Source: Fulvivirga sp. M361
GTDB taxonomy: Bacteria; Bacteroidota; Bacteroidia; Cytophagales; Cyclobacteriaceae
Direction: 5' to 3'
DNA: 57,545 nt
NCBI RefSeq assembly: GCF_007097395.1
Contig: NZ_VKDC01000040.1
Location: 1 to 57,545 of the forward strand
Shown here: positions 49,032-57,545 of the stretch, in pieces
Layout of the letters: the number at the start of each line of letters is the position of its first letter
Position numbering within the stretch: position 1 is the stretch's first letter
Position numbers and translations under genes: made by a program
Notes under the pieces: generated by a model
Told to the model about the DNA's origin: nothing
Database searches by the model: none
The model's input: the letters and a program-made list of their open reading frames with translations, nothing else

Positions 49032-52000
49032 TTAATCATGGATAATCACTAATCGTTGTTTCACCAATTCTCCATTAGGTAAGTCCAGTTTAACGTGGTA
49101 CATGCCCGGTACAAAGGTGCGGGTATCTACTTTAAATAAGCTGGTGCCTGCAGCTACTTCTTTTTCGAATACCAGCTTACCAAACGTATCGAAGATGACC
49201 ATTGGAGTCATGCGCTGTAACGGTTGTTTGAACCGGATGATCATCTCTTCGTTTGCCGGGTTAGGGTAGAGGCTGAGCAATGAATGGATTAGCTCTCCTT
49301 CGACACTTGTAACCAAAGAAGGAAGGGTTACATTGGCAATTCGTTCAGTCTGGTATACCTCGCGGGTCACTTCATCTTGCACGAAAGCTATGATGGTTAC
49401 ATTAGCGGGATCAAAGATCTGGGTGGTGGGTTGCCAGGATACTGTGAATGCTCTGGTTTCACCTTCCGGGATCTGGTTTTCAAACTTGGTTCCGGCCGCT
49501 GTAGGCAGCATTTCTCTTACCACGGCATTTAATGTGGTCTGGCCGCTGGGTACGCTGGCTCGATTATAATCGTCCGTAATGGAAATGTCATTCTCAACAA
49601 TAGCTACATGCACCACTGCATTTGGAGCAATATCCTGCAGTGTAGTGAAACTGATATTTATGTCCAATACGTTTCCATTGACCTGGGGATCTATGGAAAG
49701 ATTGATCGGTGCATTTGACAGGGTCCGGATACCATATTCGGACGTTCCCCATTGAGAAAAGAGATCACCCAAGTCATCTCTGAAGGTGCCGTCCATTCTT
49801 GCCCTGGGTACTTCTGAAATACCATAGTATAGCGCCCGGGCGCTGGTTGCAGCTGTGTTATCCGCATTAGCAGGGTCTTCCCCCGGGAAGGCTGTATGAT
49901 AATTGAGGACGACACGTTCCTGCGTGGTGCCTATAAAGTTGTCTAAGGTGGTAGCCTCGTCGAGTGTATTCGCTACCTGGCTGGTATTGGTGAAATTCTC
50001 TATTAGTATGATACGGGTACGATTGCCAATAAATACATTGTCAATGGCAAAACCGTCCGGTTTATCCACCGCATCAGAACCTTCTGTGCTTTTGAATGAA
50101 AAACGGAACAATACCTCTTGTCGCTCGCCAGATGGGATCTCATCCAGGCTATGTTTAGATTCCAGCCATCCTTCTGAATTTCCTGACCATCCAAAGAAAC
50201 CTACAGACTGATCTCCCGGGTTAGCAGAAACATCGCGCTGATTGTACCAATTGATACCGGATTGTATACCGTTGTCAAAATTACCAAGCCGCTGCCAGGT
50301 ACCGTTGATGCCTGTTGTGGAATATTCTACAATTACACCATCTTCACCGTTAGCGGTATTCACCCAGTAATCAAAGGATAATAAAGGTCTATCGAGGTCA
50401 CTCAAATCAAAGCAAGGACTATAAAGGAACGATTCTTCGTTCTTATTGTAAGGGCCATCCAAACCGGTAATCCAGATGACAGAACCGCTGTTTGGACCGA
50501 GGTTGATGGAAGTATTGCCAGCTCTGGGAGAGCCGTGTGCCCAGGTATTGTTTAATCCACTTCCTACCCAACCACTACCATTATTATCTTCGAAGTTTTC
50601 GAAATAAGTAATATCGTTTGTAGCTGTTTCCTGTGAGGTTACTACAATGGGTTTACTGATAGAATCTATACATCCATTTGCTGTAGAGATTTCCAGTTGA
50701 ACGTCATACAGTCCCGGCTCTGGAAAATTGAACGTAAAAGATGGGACAACAGGGCTGATTTGTGTACTAACCACAGTATTATTTACTTTCCATCTGAGCT
50801 GTGATACAGGGCCGGTGGTTTGTGTAAATTCAATACCACTTGAGGGGTTCAGACAACTACCATTAAATGCAAAATCAAAATCATCTACTTTTTCTATCAC
50901 CAGTCTGACAGTTTCACTTAGGCAACCATTAACTTCTTGAGCAACAAAAATTGTTTCGGCACCGGTAATGTCTTGAAGAATAGTTTCACTTAGTTCATTT
51001 CCATCATCAATATTTACCCCATTTTCATTAAACCACCGTATGGAAACAGTGCCTTCTATAGTGACATTATTTGTAACATTCACACCAACAGCGCTTACAC
51101 GAGGAATATCATCACCAATAATGCACACTTCAGTGGCATTGACCAATGGTCTAGGTGGTTTTTGGTTCACGATTACCTCTTCCGTGATCAACGTATCACA
51201 TCCTGTTGAGGCCGTATATTGATAATTTACAATAACCGTTTGTGGAGCAAAATTATTATCAGGATCATTTCCTGGCATTGGAAACATTACATTTCCCGGG
51301 ATGAATTCAAATGTGCCCGCATTGATTTGGCGAATAGTATTTGCCTGGTTGGGTGAAGATATCAGTGCAGTTTCTCCGCCGCTGATCACGTTATCCACTA
51401 AGAGTGTTACTGTATCAGCGTCTTCACAGAAATTTCTTCCTCTGACTTCTCTCAAAGTCTCATTAGGACTGGGCTTGGCATTAATGGTCACAGTTCTTTG
51501 ACCCAATCGCCTGACTTCGCGAGAGGCGCCCCTGGTTACTGAATCTTGATAAAAAATTGTAATTTCTCTTACCGGCCCAAGTTCACCTGCATCAGAAAAT
51601 GCTTGTTTAGGATTCAAAACTGCCGTAACCTCAACGTCGCCACCCCCAATCACATTTGTCACATTTTGATCTATTCCAGGCCCTCTGAAAGTAAATGACC
51701 CGTCCGATTGTGGCATTATACCAGAGGATGGGTTTAATGTGATGGTAAATGAATTTGCATCTTCACAATATTCATCCAGGACTATGGTCAGGTCACTAAC
51801 ATCGAGTAAGGAGGATTGTCCATCCCTAACTACAAAATCTTCAGATACTGATCCGGTACAACCATTAGCGTCTGTGTGTAAAAATGTGATTTGATGCTCA
51901 TTGCTTGGTGTAGTAAGTCCGGCACTGCTTGGATCGAAAAACCATCTTGGACCACCGTCATTAATAAAAAAGACGCTTGTACCCATGAAATCTCCATCCA

Positions 52001-55000
52001 CTTCGTTAGGAGGGGATGGGGAGCCCAAGGGTACTATGCCGCCAATGAGCTCAACCGGATCTGCATTGATATCAAAAGCCCTGATGTTGGGTGATATGAA
52101 AGTTAGATCAGGCAGGTCATTTATTACAATCGGTAAAACTTCAGGGTTGCTTATACATCCATTTAGATCTGTTTCAACGACTTCAACGCTGAAATTTCCA
52201 GGAGTGCTTTCCCAGTTCAAAAGTATCGCGCTAGTTCCTTGACCAACAATGTCATTCCCTGAAGTTGTCGCTCCGGTGACCATCCATTCGTAACTACTTC
52301 CTATCCTGTTTTGCACTTGATAAACTACCGCTGCTTCATTAATACAAACATTGCCTTTTGGAGATTGAAACGATGGGTCAGGAATTTCTATGGGGACAAT
52401 TCTTAAATCGGATGTCACCCCGCTCCCGCAGCTACCTCCATCCGGAGTAAGTCGAACGGTTGCCTCACCGGCAACTACGTCATTTGGACCAAAAATGTAT
52501 ACAGGATTATTAATATTTGTAATGTTGCCTTGAAACGAACCGTCACTACCGGAGGCAACAGACCAAAGTGGACCGGACCCACCACTGACAGAGCCGTTTA
52601 GCTGTACCTCGGGATTGCTCACTCCATCCCAGCAGAAATTTAACTCACCGCCAACACCACCGGGATTGGCTGTTGCGTTGGAAATGAAGTTTACTGTTAA
52701 GGTATCGATGACGAATTCGCATGCTGTTGGATTATTGGTACTTTGTAAAGTCAGTTTTACAAATCCATTCAACAAATCGTTCGTACCTATGTCATATCGT
52801 GCATTAAGTAGTGTGGTTGAGTTCGTGAAAGCTCCATCACCACCGTCTGTAGCCCATAATACACCACATCCCGGCCCTGGACAGCTCCCAACATCAGTTA
52901 AAGAAGGTGTTTCTGTTCCAAAAAAAGCATTATTAAGAATTAATGTAGTTCCTTGTGCGGCAGGACAATAGTCTATAGACCCACCAGCACCTGCATCTAT
53001 GGAGGGCCTTTGGTTTAAGGTTACATTAAAGGTTCCTAAAAGTTCTGTAGCAGGAACAGGACAACCTATGGCTCCGGAATTATCCGAAACAGCATTCAGC
53101 CTGAAAGTATTTGTTCCAATGTTAGGAGGGGTAACACTTTCAATTTGGTTATTTATGTAGTCATTATTAAATGAACCTACATTATAGTCTATAGAATATG
53201 GTCCGTTACCTCCAATAATTTCTATTTGAATTTGGGTTTGGGTTGTTGTTCCTGAAGAACAGACTGGGTTATTAGCGGGCGGAGCCTGTGTGATAGTGGC
53301 TCTTGATGGACCGACCTCAAGCGTTTGGGCTGAAGTGGCACTTCTCGGATCACCAGGATTATCATTGTTTGGTTTTTCTATATAAACTTGTCCATTCAAC
53401 GATGAACCGTTGTAAAATGGTACTCCGGCAGTAATCTGGGTATCGTTAATAATAGTAAAGTTTGCGGCATCTAACCCTGCAGGCCCATTGAATCTAACAA
53501 TTGTGACACCAGTAAGAAAGTTTCCGTTTATGGTAATATTTTGCCCTACACAACCGGCGTCAGGAAGGCCATTACCATTGATTATAGGGGTTGCGAAGGT
53601 GGTGAAATCCCATATGGTTTTATCTGAAATGCCTGCAAAATCATTACCTGCCGCATCTCTTACCGCATCATTATCGATTAGTATGTAGTAACTTGTCCCT
53701 TCTGTGAGGCTAGCACGAGCGGTTCGGTCAATAGTAAGCTCATTTGTACTAAATGTAAGTTCACCAGGATTATATGTTTCAATTTCACTATCGTCACTGG
53801 TTAAACGAAGTCTAATAGTGCCGACTCCCCTTCTGATATCTTCACTGAATCGGACCACCAGGTTCGTATTCACAGAGTTGTTAAACGAATCATCAGCCGG
53901 AGAGAAGGGAGAAATTGCTTGAATTACCGGAGGAGTATTATCTAACTGGTAAGTTTGCCCTGAATCGAAGTTAGCCACATATGCATTACCGGCAATGTCA
54001 AATATGGAGGCAGGCGTACCTGAGGGAGGGTTACCTAGTACATGTAAACCAACATCTGCTGTTATTCCAGCCAAGCCACGGACTGTTACGATATAAGTAT
54101 CCCCTGTGCCTGTAACATCTCCAGTTGTTACCGTACCGGCAGTTGGTCTAAAATCACTTATATCAACACCTGTTACATCTTCCTGGAATACTACCTGAAA
54201 CCGGACACTGGTAGCATTGGTTGGATTGTCGTCTAATGTTGTGATCGTAGATACTGTAGGAGCCGTATTGTCAATGGTGTAAGAAGTGACACCGGTAACC
54301 GTGCCAAGCGGGTTACCTACTCTGTCTGATGCTGTAATAGTAATAGCGGCTGGGCCATCATTGCCGCCAGGCACGGTCCATTCAAAGGTCCAGTTTAGGT
54401 TATTATCACGTACCATGGGCTGATTAGTTATTACACTGCCTATGGAGATCATCGGTGCAAGAGTTTCATTGATTTGATCGTTTTCAGTGAATGCAACGGC
54501 TATATTTACCACATCATTCTCTTTTACGATCTTATCAATGGCCTGATCATCACTTATTACGGCTGTAGGTGCAGTCCCATCTACAAATACAGAATTACTG
54601 ACCACGGAAGATAGTGGGGAACTGGCTACTGTTAATGTACCATCCCCCTCTCCGTCGTACTGAAAGCCTGAAAATGTTAACGTTCCATTGCTATAACTGG
54701 CTGGTACGTTTACCATAGACAGGTTATCTGTATTGGTGACGGTTACAGTCCCATTGTAATCCAGGTCCTGAATGTTATTAATATCCTCCGCTATGACCAC
54801 AGGTTGAGTAGGTATAGGAAATCCCTGCCTTACCGGACTGTCTGGCTGCGTTGTGAAGCGTTGTCTTGTGGCTATTACTTCTATTTTGTTGTCATCACCG
54901 GTAACAGATGAACTGGCATTACCCGCATTGGATGTGGCAAAACCGGAACTTGCCGGATTAGCTTCAGCCCGGTCAATCGTGAACGAGAATTGCTCATTAT

Positions 55001-57545
55001 CTTCTACCGTATTGGTAAAACTAGCTCTTAATACGAAATTTTTATTTCCATCATCCGGGGCAGTAATCGATATACCGGTGAAAGTTACAGTATTGCCGGA
55101 AACTACTGCTTCGGCTATTTCTGTTTCATAATCAGGGTTCAGGTCCTCATCCACATAAAGCGCCAGCCTGCGGATATATGTAGGATTGGTAAGTGTAAAC
55201 TCGATTTCAGTAAGTTCGGTATCCAACTCGTCCCCATCGTTTGCGCCTGAACCTCCATCACGAATGGTAAATGCTGCAACCTCTATGCTGGATCCGCTAA
55301 CCACAATATTGCCTGCCTCCTGGTGGTTGATATAAGGGATGTTTTCGGCGTATACAAACCCCCCGTCAGCTACGATATCTGAATTAGTAACCGGGGCAAA
55401 GACATTGAATGGGTTGGATGGACCGGCTTCTGTCAATAAAGGGTTTGAATTGGCAGTAGATAGTGTACGTCCCGTTTCAGCTACAGTATGTATAACCTCA
55501 GTGCCGGAAACTGTACCATAAGTTCCAAGGCCGGCAACAAAAGAGGCAGTGGGTGTAGCCTGTAGTGTTCCCAATGATGTGATATCAACAGTACCCGTAT
55601 AATCTAAATCACGGTTCCCGTTAGCGTCGGTAGCTTCTAACGTTACATCGGGTGACATAGTGGAAAACACAAACACATCACTAGGTTGTTGAATAAACCT
55701 TAGTTCGGTCGCTTCCACAACTATTTCGTTATTGGGCGCCCCAATAGCATCAGAATTAGTGCTTTGGCTTGGAGCCAGTGAACTTTCCGAGGCTTGCGTT
55801 TGGATATCCGATGTTTGTACGGAGAAAATTAAGTGTCTTCCATCTACCACCGGACCAAGACCACCCATTAATGGATTTTTAAACAAGATGCTCAGTGTAT
55901 ACGTCTTACTTGTGCCTTCGTCTACATTACCCAGTGTTCCTTGTCCGGTTGGTATATTACTTATCGTAATTTGATCTCCACTGATTGTGATATTGCTCTG
56001 TGTGAAATTAGCATCATCATCTCTGAGGTCTGCACTACGGATCAAGTTACTCAGGTTAGTACTTGTAAAGTCTACACCAATTTGTGTGAAAACTATTTCT
56101 TCAATATTGGTATCCCTGCCATCATCCCCCTGATCTTCTACGGTAAAGGAAAACACAGCAATTCGGCTACCTCCACTCGCTGTAGCCGGTAACTGATCAG
56201 GGCCTGTGCCTCCTGAGATTGTCGAGGTACTACTTGGAGCGTTAGTTGCATTGGACCCGGTGAGCGGTCCTGCCAAATTGTAACAATTATCAGTATCATT
56301 ATATTCATATATGGCAAAATGGTAGGTAGTACTGGCATCCAAGCCTGTTACTAAAACATTATTACCATTGCCACGAAAAACAATCTTAGTGTCCGTTCCA
56401 ACTGCTGAAGCGTTGTCGAAATTGGAATCTACCCCTGATGGATATCCATTTCCATTGGCGGGCACAAAAGTCACTGCGGCACCTTCTCTGGCAATGACGA
56501 TCACTCCGTCGCCGTCACCCCTCTGCCAACTAATGTTCATTGAAGCGGCATTAGTTGCACCAAAGGCAATATTACTGGCCTGGACTGCAGGTGCCAGGCA
56601 ATCTGTGGTAACAGTTTCAATTTCATCATTACTTTGCCGATACTCCCAGTTACTATTAAAATTATTGAATGGAAGTATTCTGAACCTATATTCAGTCAGT
56701 GCATTGAGCCCCATGAACGTGTAAGAATTGGGGCCAATTTGATTATCGAGGATAACTACCGCGTCTCCGTCACCAACATCCGGATCTTCTATGGTTCCGG
56801 GATCGTCACCATCACTTGCTACGTCTCCGTCCGATAAGTTTGAAGTTGAAGAAGCATAAAGCAGATATCTTTCTCCATTATTTGTAGCACCTGTCCAATT
56901 CAGTTGAACAGAGTTTCCCGTTACTGTGCCAACAGCAAGGTTTGGGACTGCTCCCGGAGTACCTGCGTCCGCTGTATTGAAAATACTACTTTCATTGGTA
57001 AATGGTACTTGAGCTGCCTGCGTTTCTACCTGAGTACCGTCAAACGCCACATAGTAATTTCTTCGGCCAAATAATTTATTTTCTGATACAAGCTCATCCG
57101 GCACTATAGTGATTTCGGTTTTAGCTGCGTTTATTGTTGCGGTAAACCCGGCGTCATCCCCCGACATATCATCGAATTTGAATGTGATCAAACCTGCGAG
57201 GTCCGTGTTGACAAGTGCACTATTATCAATTTTTTGAACAGCTTCACTGAACGTAATTTCAATGTCTCTGTTCAGGCCTACATTATTAGGGTATGAACCT
57301 CCGGAATCATCAAACGCAATGGAAGGGGCAGGGGTGTCGTCATCTGTGATGGTAATTGTTTCCTCTTGTGGCGTACTGTCTTCCACACCGTTGGTGACAG
57401 AAGCTATTTCTACCGTGAAGCTTTCATCTCCTTCTACGTCGCTATCATCCTGGCCTGTAATAGCTGTAGTAGCGTTCATATCACCGGCTGGAATAACAAT
57501 GCTGGTTGCTCCCGAGTAGTCGGCCGCTGTGGTGCTGATATTTAT
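49032..57545 (-). CDS. Giant exported multidomain protein with T9SS C-terminal sorting domain (5' end outside window)
   Basis: At least 2837 residues are visible. The frame stays open to the right edge: codons upstream of the first in-window ATG (57479) continue a Calx-beta domain, so the gene starts outside. Order, by position: Calx-beta (57545-57345), SbsA-like Ig (57340-56990), two fibronectin III (about 56965-56250), a tandem duplicated module of about 270 residues (56200-55390, 55390-54550), three bacterial Ig-like domains (54580-53600), an IPT/TIG domain (53600-53290), cysteine-bearing PKD-like modules (53290-50900), a PKD domain (about 50900-50640), a MAM-like domain (50610-50030), an Omp28/thioredoxin-like domain without CxxC (50010-49350), and a type A T9SS sorting domain (49290-49032). 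It is probably a surface adhesin or matrix protein. Confidence 0.9.
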   Translation of the reverse strand: MNISTTAADYSGATSIVIPAGDMNATTAITGQDDSDVEGDESFTVEIASVTNGVEDSTPQEETITITDDDTPAPSIAFDDSGGSYPNNVGLNRDIEITFSEAVQKIDNSALVNTDLAGLITFKFDDMSGDDAGFTATINAAKTEITIVPDELVSENKLFGRRNYYVAFDGTQVETQAAQVPFTNESSIFNTADAGTPGAVPNLAVGTVTGNSVQLNWTGATNNGERYLLYASSTSNLSDGDVASDGDDPGTIEDPDVGDGDAVVILDNQIGPNSYTFMGLNALTEYRFRILPFNNFNSNWEYRQSNDEIETVTTDCLAPAVQASNIAFGATNAASMNISWQRGDGDGVIVIAREGAAVTFVPANGNGYPSGVDSNFDNASAVGTDTKIVFRGNGNNVLVTGLDASTTYHFAIYEYNDTDNCYNLAGPLTGSNATNAPSSTSTISGGTGPDQLPATASGGSRIAVFSFTVEDQGDDGRDTNIEEIVFTQIGVDFTSTNLSNLIRSADLRDDDANFTQSNITISGDQITISNIPTGQGTLGNVDEGTSKTYTLSILFKNPLMGGLGPVVDGRHLIFSVQTSDIQTQASESSLAPSQSTNSDAIGAPNNEIVVEATELRFIQQPSDVFVFSTMSPDVTLEATDANGNRDLDYTGTVDITSLGTLQATPTASFVAGLGTYGTVSGTEVIHTVAETGRTLSTANSNPLLTEAGPSNPFNVFAPVTNSDIVADGGFVYAENIPYINHQEAGNIVVSGSSIEVAAFTIRDGGSGANDGDELDTELTEIEFTLTNPTYIRRLALYVDEDLNPDYETEIAEAVVSGNTVTFTGISITAPDDGNKNFVLRASFTNTVEDNEQFSFTIDRAEANPASSGFATSNAGNASSSVTGDDNKIEVIATRQRFTTQPDSPVRQGFPIPTQPVVIAEDINNIQDLDYNGTVTVTNTDNLSMVNVPASYSNGTLTFSGFQYDGEGDGTLTVASSPLSSVVSNSVFVDGTAPTAVISDDQAIDKIVKENDVVNIAVAFTENDQINETLAPMISIGSVITNQPMVRDNNLNWTFEWTVPGGNDGPAAITITASDRVGNPLGTVTGVTSYTIDNTAPTVSTITTLDDNPTNATSVRFQVVFQEDVTGVDISDFRPTAGTVTTGDVTGTGDTYIVTVRGLAGITADVGLHVLGNPPSGTPASIFDIAGNAYVANFDSGQTYQLDNTPPVIQAISPFSPADDSFNNSVNTNLVVRFSEDIRRGVGTIRLRLTSDDSEIETYNPGELTFSTNELTIDRTARASLTEGTSYYILIDNDAVRDAAGNDFAGISDKTIWDFTTFATPIINGNGLPDAGCVGQNITINGNFLTGVTIVRFNGPAGLDAANFTIINDTQITAGVPFYNGSSLNGQVYIEKPNNDNPGDPRSATSAQTLEVGPSRATITQAPPANNPVCSSGTTTQTQIQIEIIGGNGPYSIDYNVGSFNNDYINNQIESVTPPNIGTNTFRLNAVSDNSGAIGCPVPATELLGTFNVTLNQRPSIDAGAGGSIDYCPAAQGTTLILNNAFFGTETPSLTDVGSCPGPGCGVLWATDGGDGAFTNSTTLLNARYDIGTNDLLNGFVKLTLQSTNNPTACEFVIDTLTVNFISNATANPGGVGGELNFCWDGVSNPEVQLNGSVSGGSGPLWSVASGSDGSFQGNITNINNPVYIFGPNDVVAGEATVRLTPDGGSCGSGVTSDLRIVPIEIPDPSFQSPKGNVCINEAAVVYQVQNRIGSSYEWMVTGATTSGNDIVGQGTSAILLNWESTPGNFSVEVVETDLNGCISNPEVLPIVINDLPDLTFISPNIRAFDINADPVELIGGIVPLGSPSPPNEVDGDFMGTSVFFINDGGPRWFFDPSSAGLTTPSNEHQITFLHTDANGCTGSVSEDFVVRDGQSSLLDVSDLTIVLDEYCEDANSFTITLNPSSGIMPQSDGSFTFRGPGIDQNVTNVIGGGDVEVTAVLNPKQAFSDAGELGPVREITIFYQDSVTRGASREVRRLGQRTVTINAKPSPNETLREVRGRNFCEDADTVTLLVDNVISGGETALISSPNQANTIRQINAGTFEFIPGNVMFPMPGNDPDNNFAPQTVIVNYQYTASTGCDTLITEEVIVNQKPPRPLVNATEVCIIGDDIPRVSAVGVNVTNNVTIEGTVSIRWFNENGVNIDDGNELSETILQDITGAETIFVAQEVNGCLSETVRLVIEKVDDFDFAFNGSCLNPSSGIEFTQTTGPVSQLRWKVNNTVVSTQISPVVPSFTFNFPEPGLYDVQLEISTANGCIDSISKPIVVTSQETATNDITYFENFEDNNGSGWVGSGLNNTWAHGSPRAGNTSINLGPNSGSVIWITGLDGPYNKNEESFLYSPCFDLSDLDRPLLSFDYWVNTANGEDGVIVEYSTTGINGTWQRLGNFDNGIQSGINWYNQRDVSANPGDQSVGFFGWSGNSEGWLESKHSLDEIPSGERQEVLFRFSFKSTEGSDAVDKPDGFAIDNVFIGNRTRIILIENFTNTSQVANTLDEATTLDNFIGTTQERVVLNYHTAFPGEDPANADNTAATSARALYYGISEVPRARMDGTFRDDLGDLFSQWGTSEYGIRTLSNAPINLSIDPQVNGNVLDINISFTTLQDIAPNAVVHVAIVENDISITDDYNRASVPSGQTTLNAVVREMLPTAAGTKFENQIPEGETRAFTVSWQPTTQIFDPANVTIIAFVQDEVTREVYQTERIANVTLPSLVTSVEGELIHSLLSLYPNPANEEMIIRFKQPLQRMTPMVIFDTFGKLVFEKEVAAGTSLFKVDTRTFVPGMYHVKLDLPNGELVKQRLVIIHD

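Noticed and set aside
49333-57519. Plus-strand open frames inside the giant gene
   Set aside because: They are short, overlap the strongly coding minus frame, and show no recognisable domains or start context.

Overview
The window reads as chromosome of a member of the Bacteroidetes, most likely a Cytophagales/Flammeovirgaceae-type gliding bacterium. Reasons visible in the sequence: a gliding-motility gene (gldC), two proteins with C-terminal tails of the type IX secretion kind, a TonB-dependent receptor with a carboxypeptidase-like N-terminal domain, Bacteroidetes-only small families (DUF3098), a menaquinone gene set, and nine perfect TAnnTTTG boxes (the -7 element read by the Bacteroidetes primary sigma factor) placed just before genes. 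Start codons are ATG, TTG and GTG; Shine-Dalgarno sequences are not evident.

Layout. 0.1-3.1 kb: minus-strand run FAH-family hydrolase > M23 peptidase > peroxiredoxin. 3.2-6.4 kb: M48 lipoprotein peptidase (+), then mpl > DnaQ-like exonuclease (-). 6.4-6.75 kb: divergent mpl/dnaB control region with a perfect DnaA box. 6.75-13.7 kb: dnaB, a quinone-reductase-like dehydrogenase, a TPR protein (-), then etfB-etfA-bifunctional nuclease-nupC (+). 14.1-18.5 kb: TonB receptor > GDSL lipoprotein (-). 18.6-24.5 kb: ftsX > DUF3098 > uppP > truB > ribF > aacS as one tightly packed run, then gldC. 24.6-29 kb: sigma factor/anti-sigma pair, a DUF2147 protein and the pyrophosphatase hppA, each followed by clear terminators. 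29.3-32.4 kb: an unknown gene, thioesterase and pcm (-), and divergently a small unknown gene plus an autocleavable-type XRE/S24 repressor. 32.4-37.3 kb: menaquinone run (thioesterase > menF > menD > unknown > menE). 37.3-45.1 kb: phosphatase, TPR protein, CT398-like coiled coil, Nif3-like protein, lpxK, putative porin, miaE. 45.2-48.9 kb: a secreted protein of the family usually mislabelled asparagine synthetase B, an ABC permease, a short repeat patch and a small exported protein. 49.0 kb to the right edge: one giant exported multidomain protein whose N-terminus lies outside the window.

Most of the content is housekeeping: envelope building (uppP, mpl, lpxK, ftsX, M23), respiration and energy (men genes, etfAB, hppA), cofactors and tRNA modification (ribF, truB, miaE). 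There is no rRNA, tRNA, insertion sequence, CRISPR array or phage block. The least explained elements are the S24 repressor module with its twin ACTAA-N5-TTAGT operators and a third matching site inside a 33-bp perfect palindrome 22 kb away, a potential RNA pseudoknot downstream of dnaB, and a 12-bp palindrome tucked against an apparently leaderless lpxK promoter.
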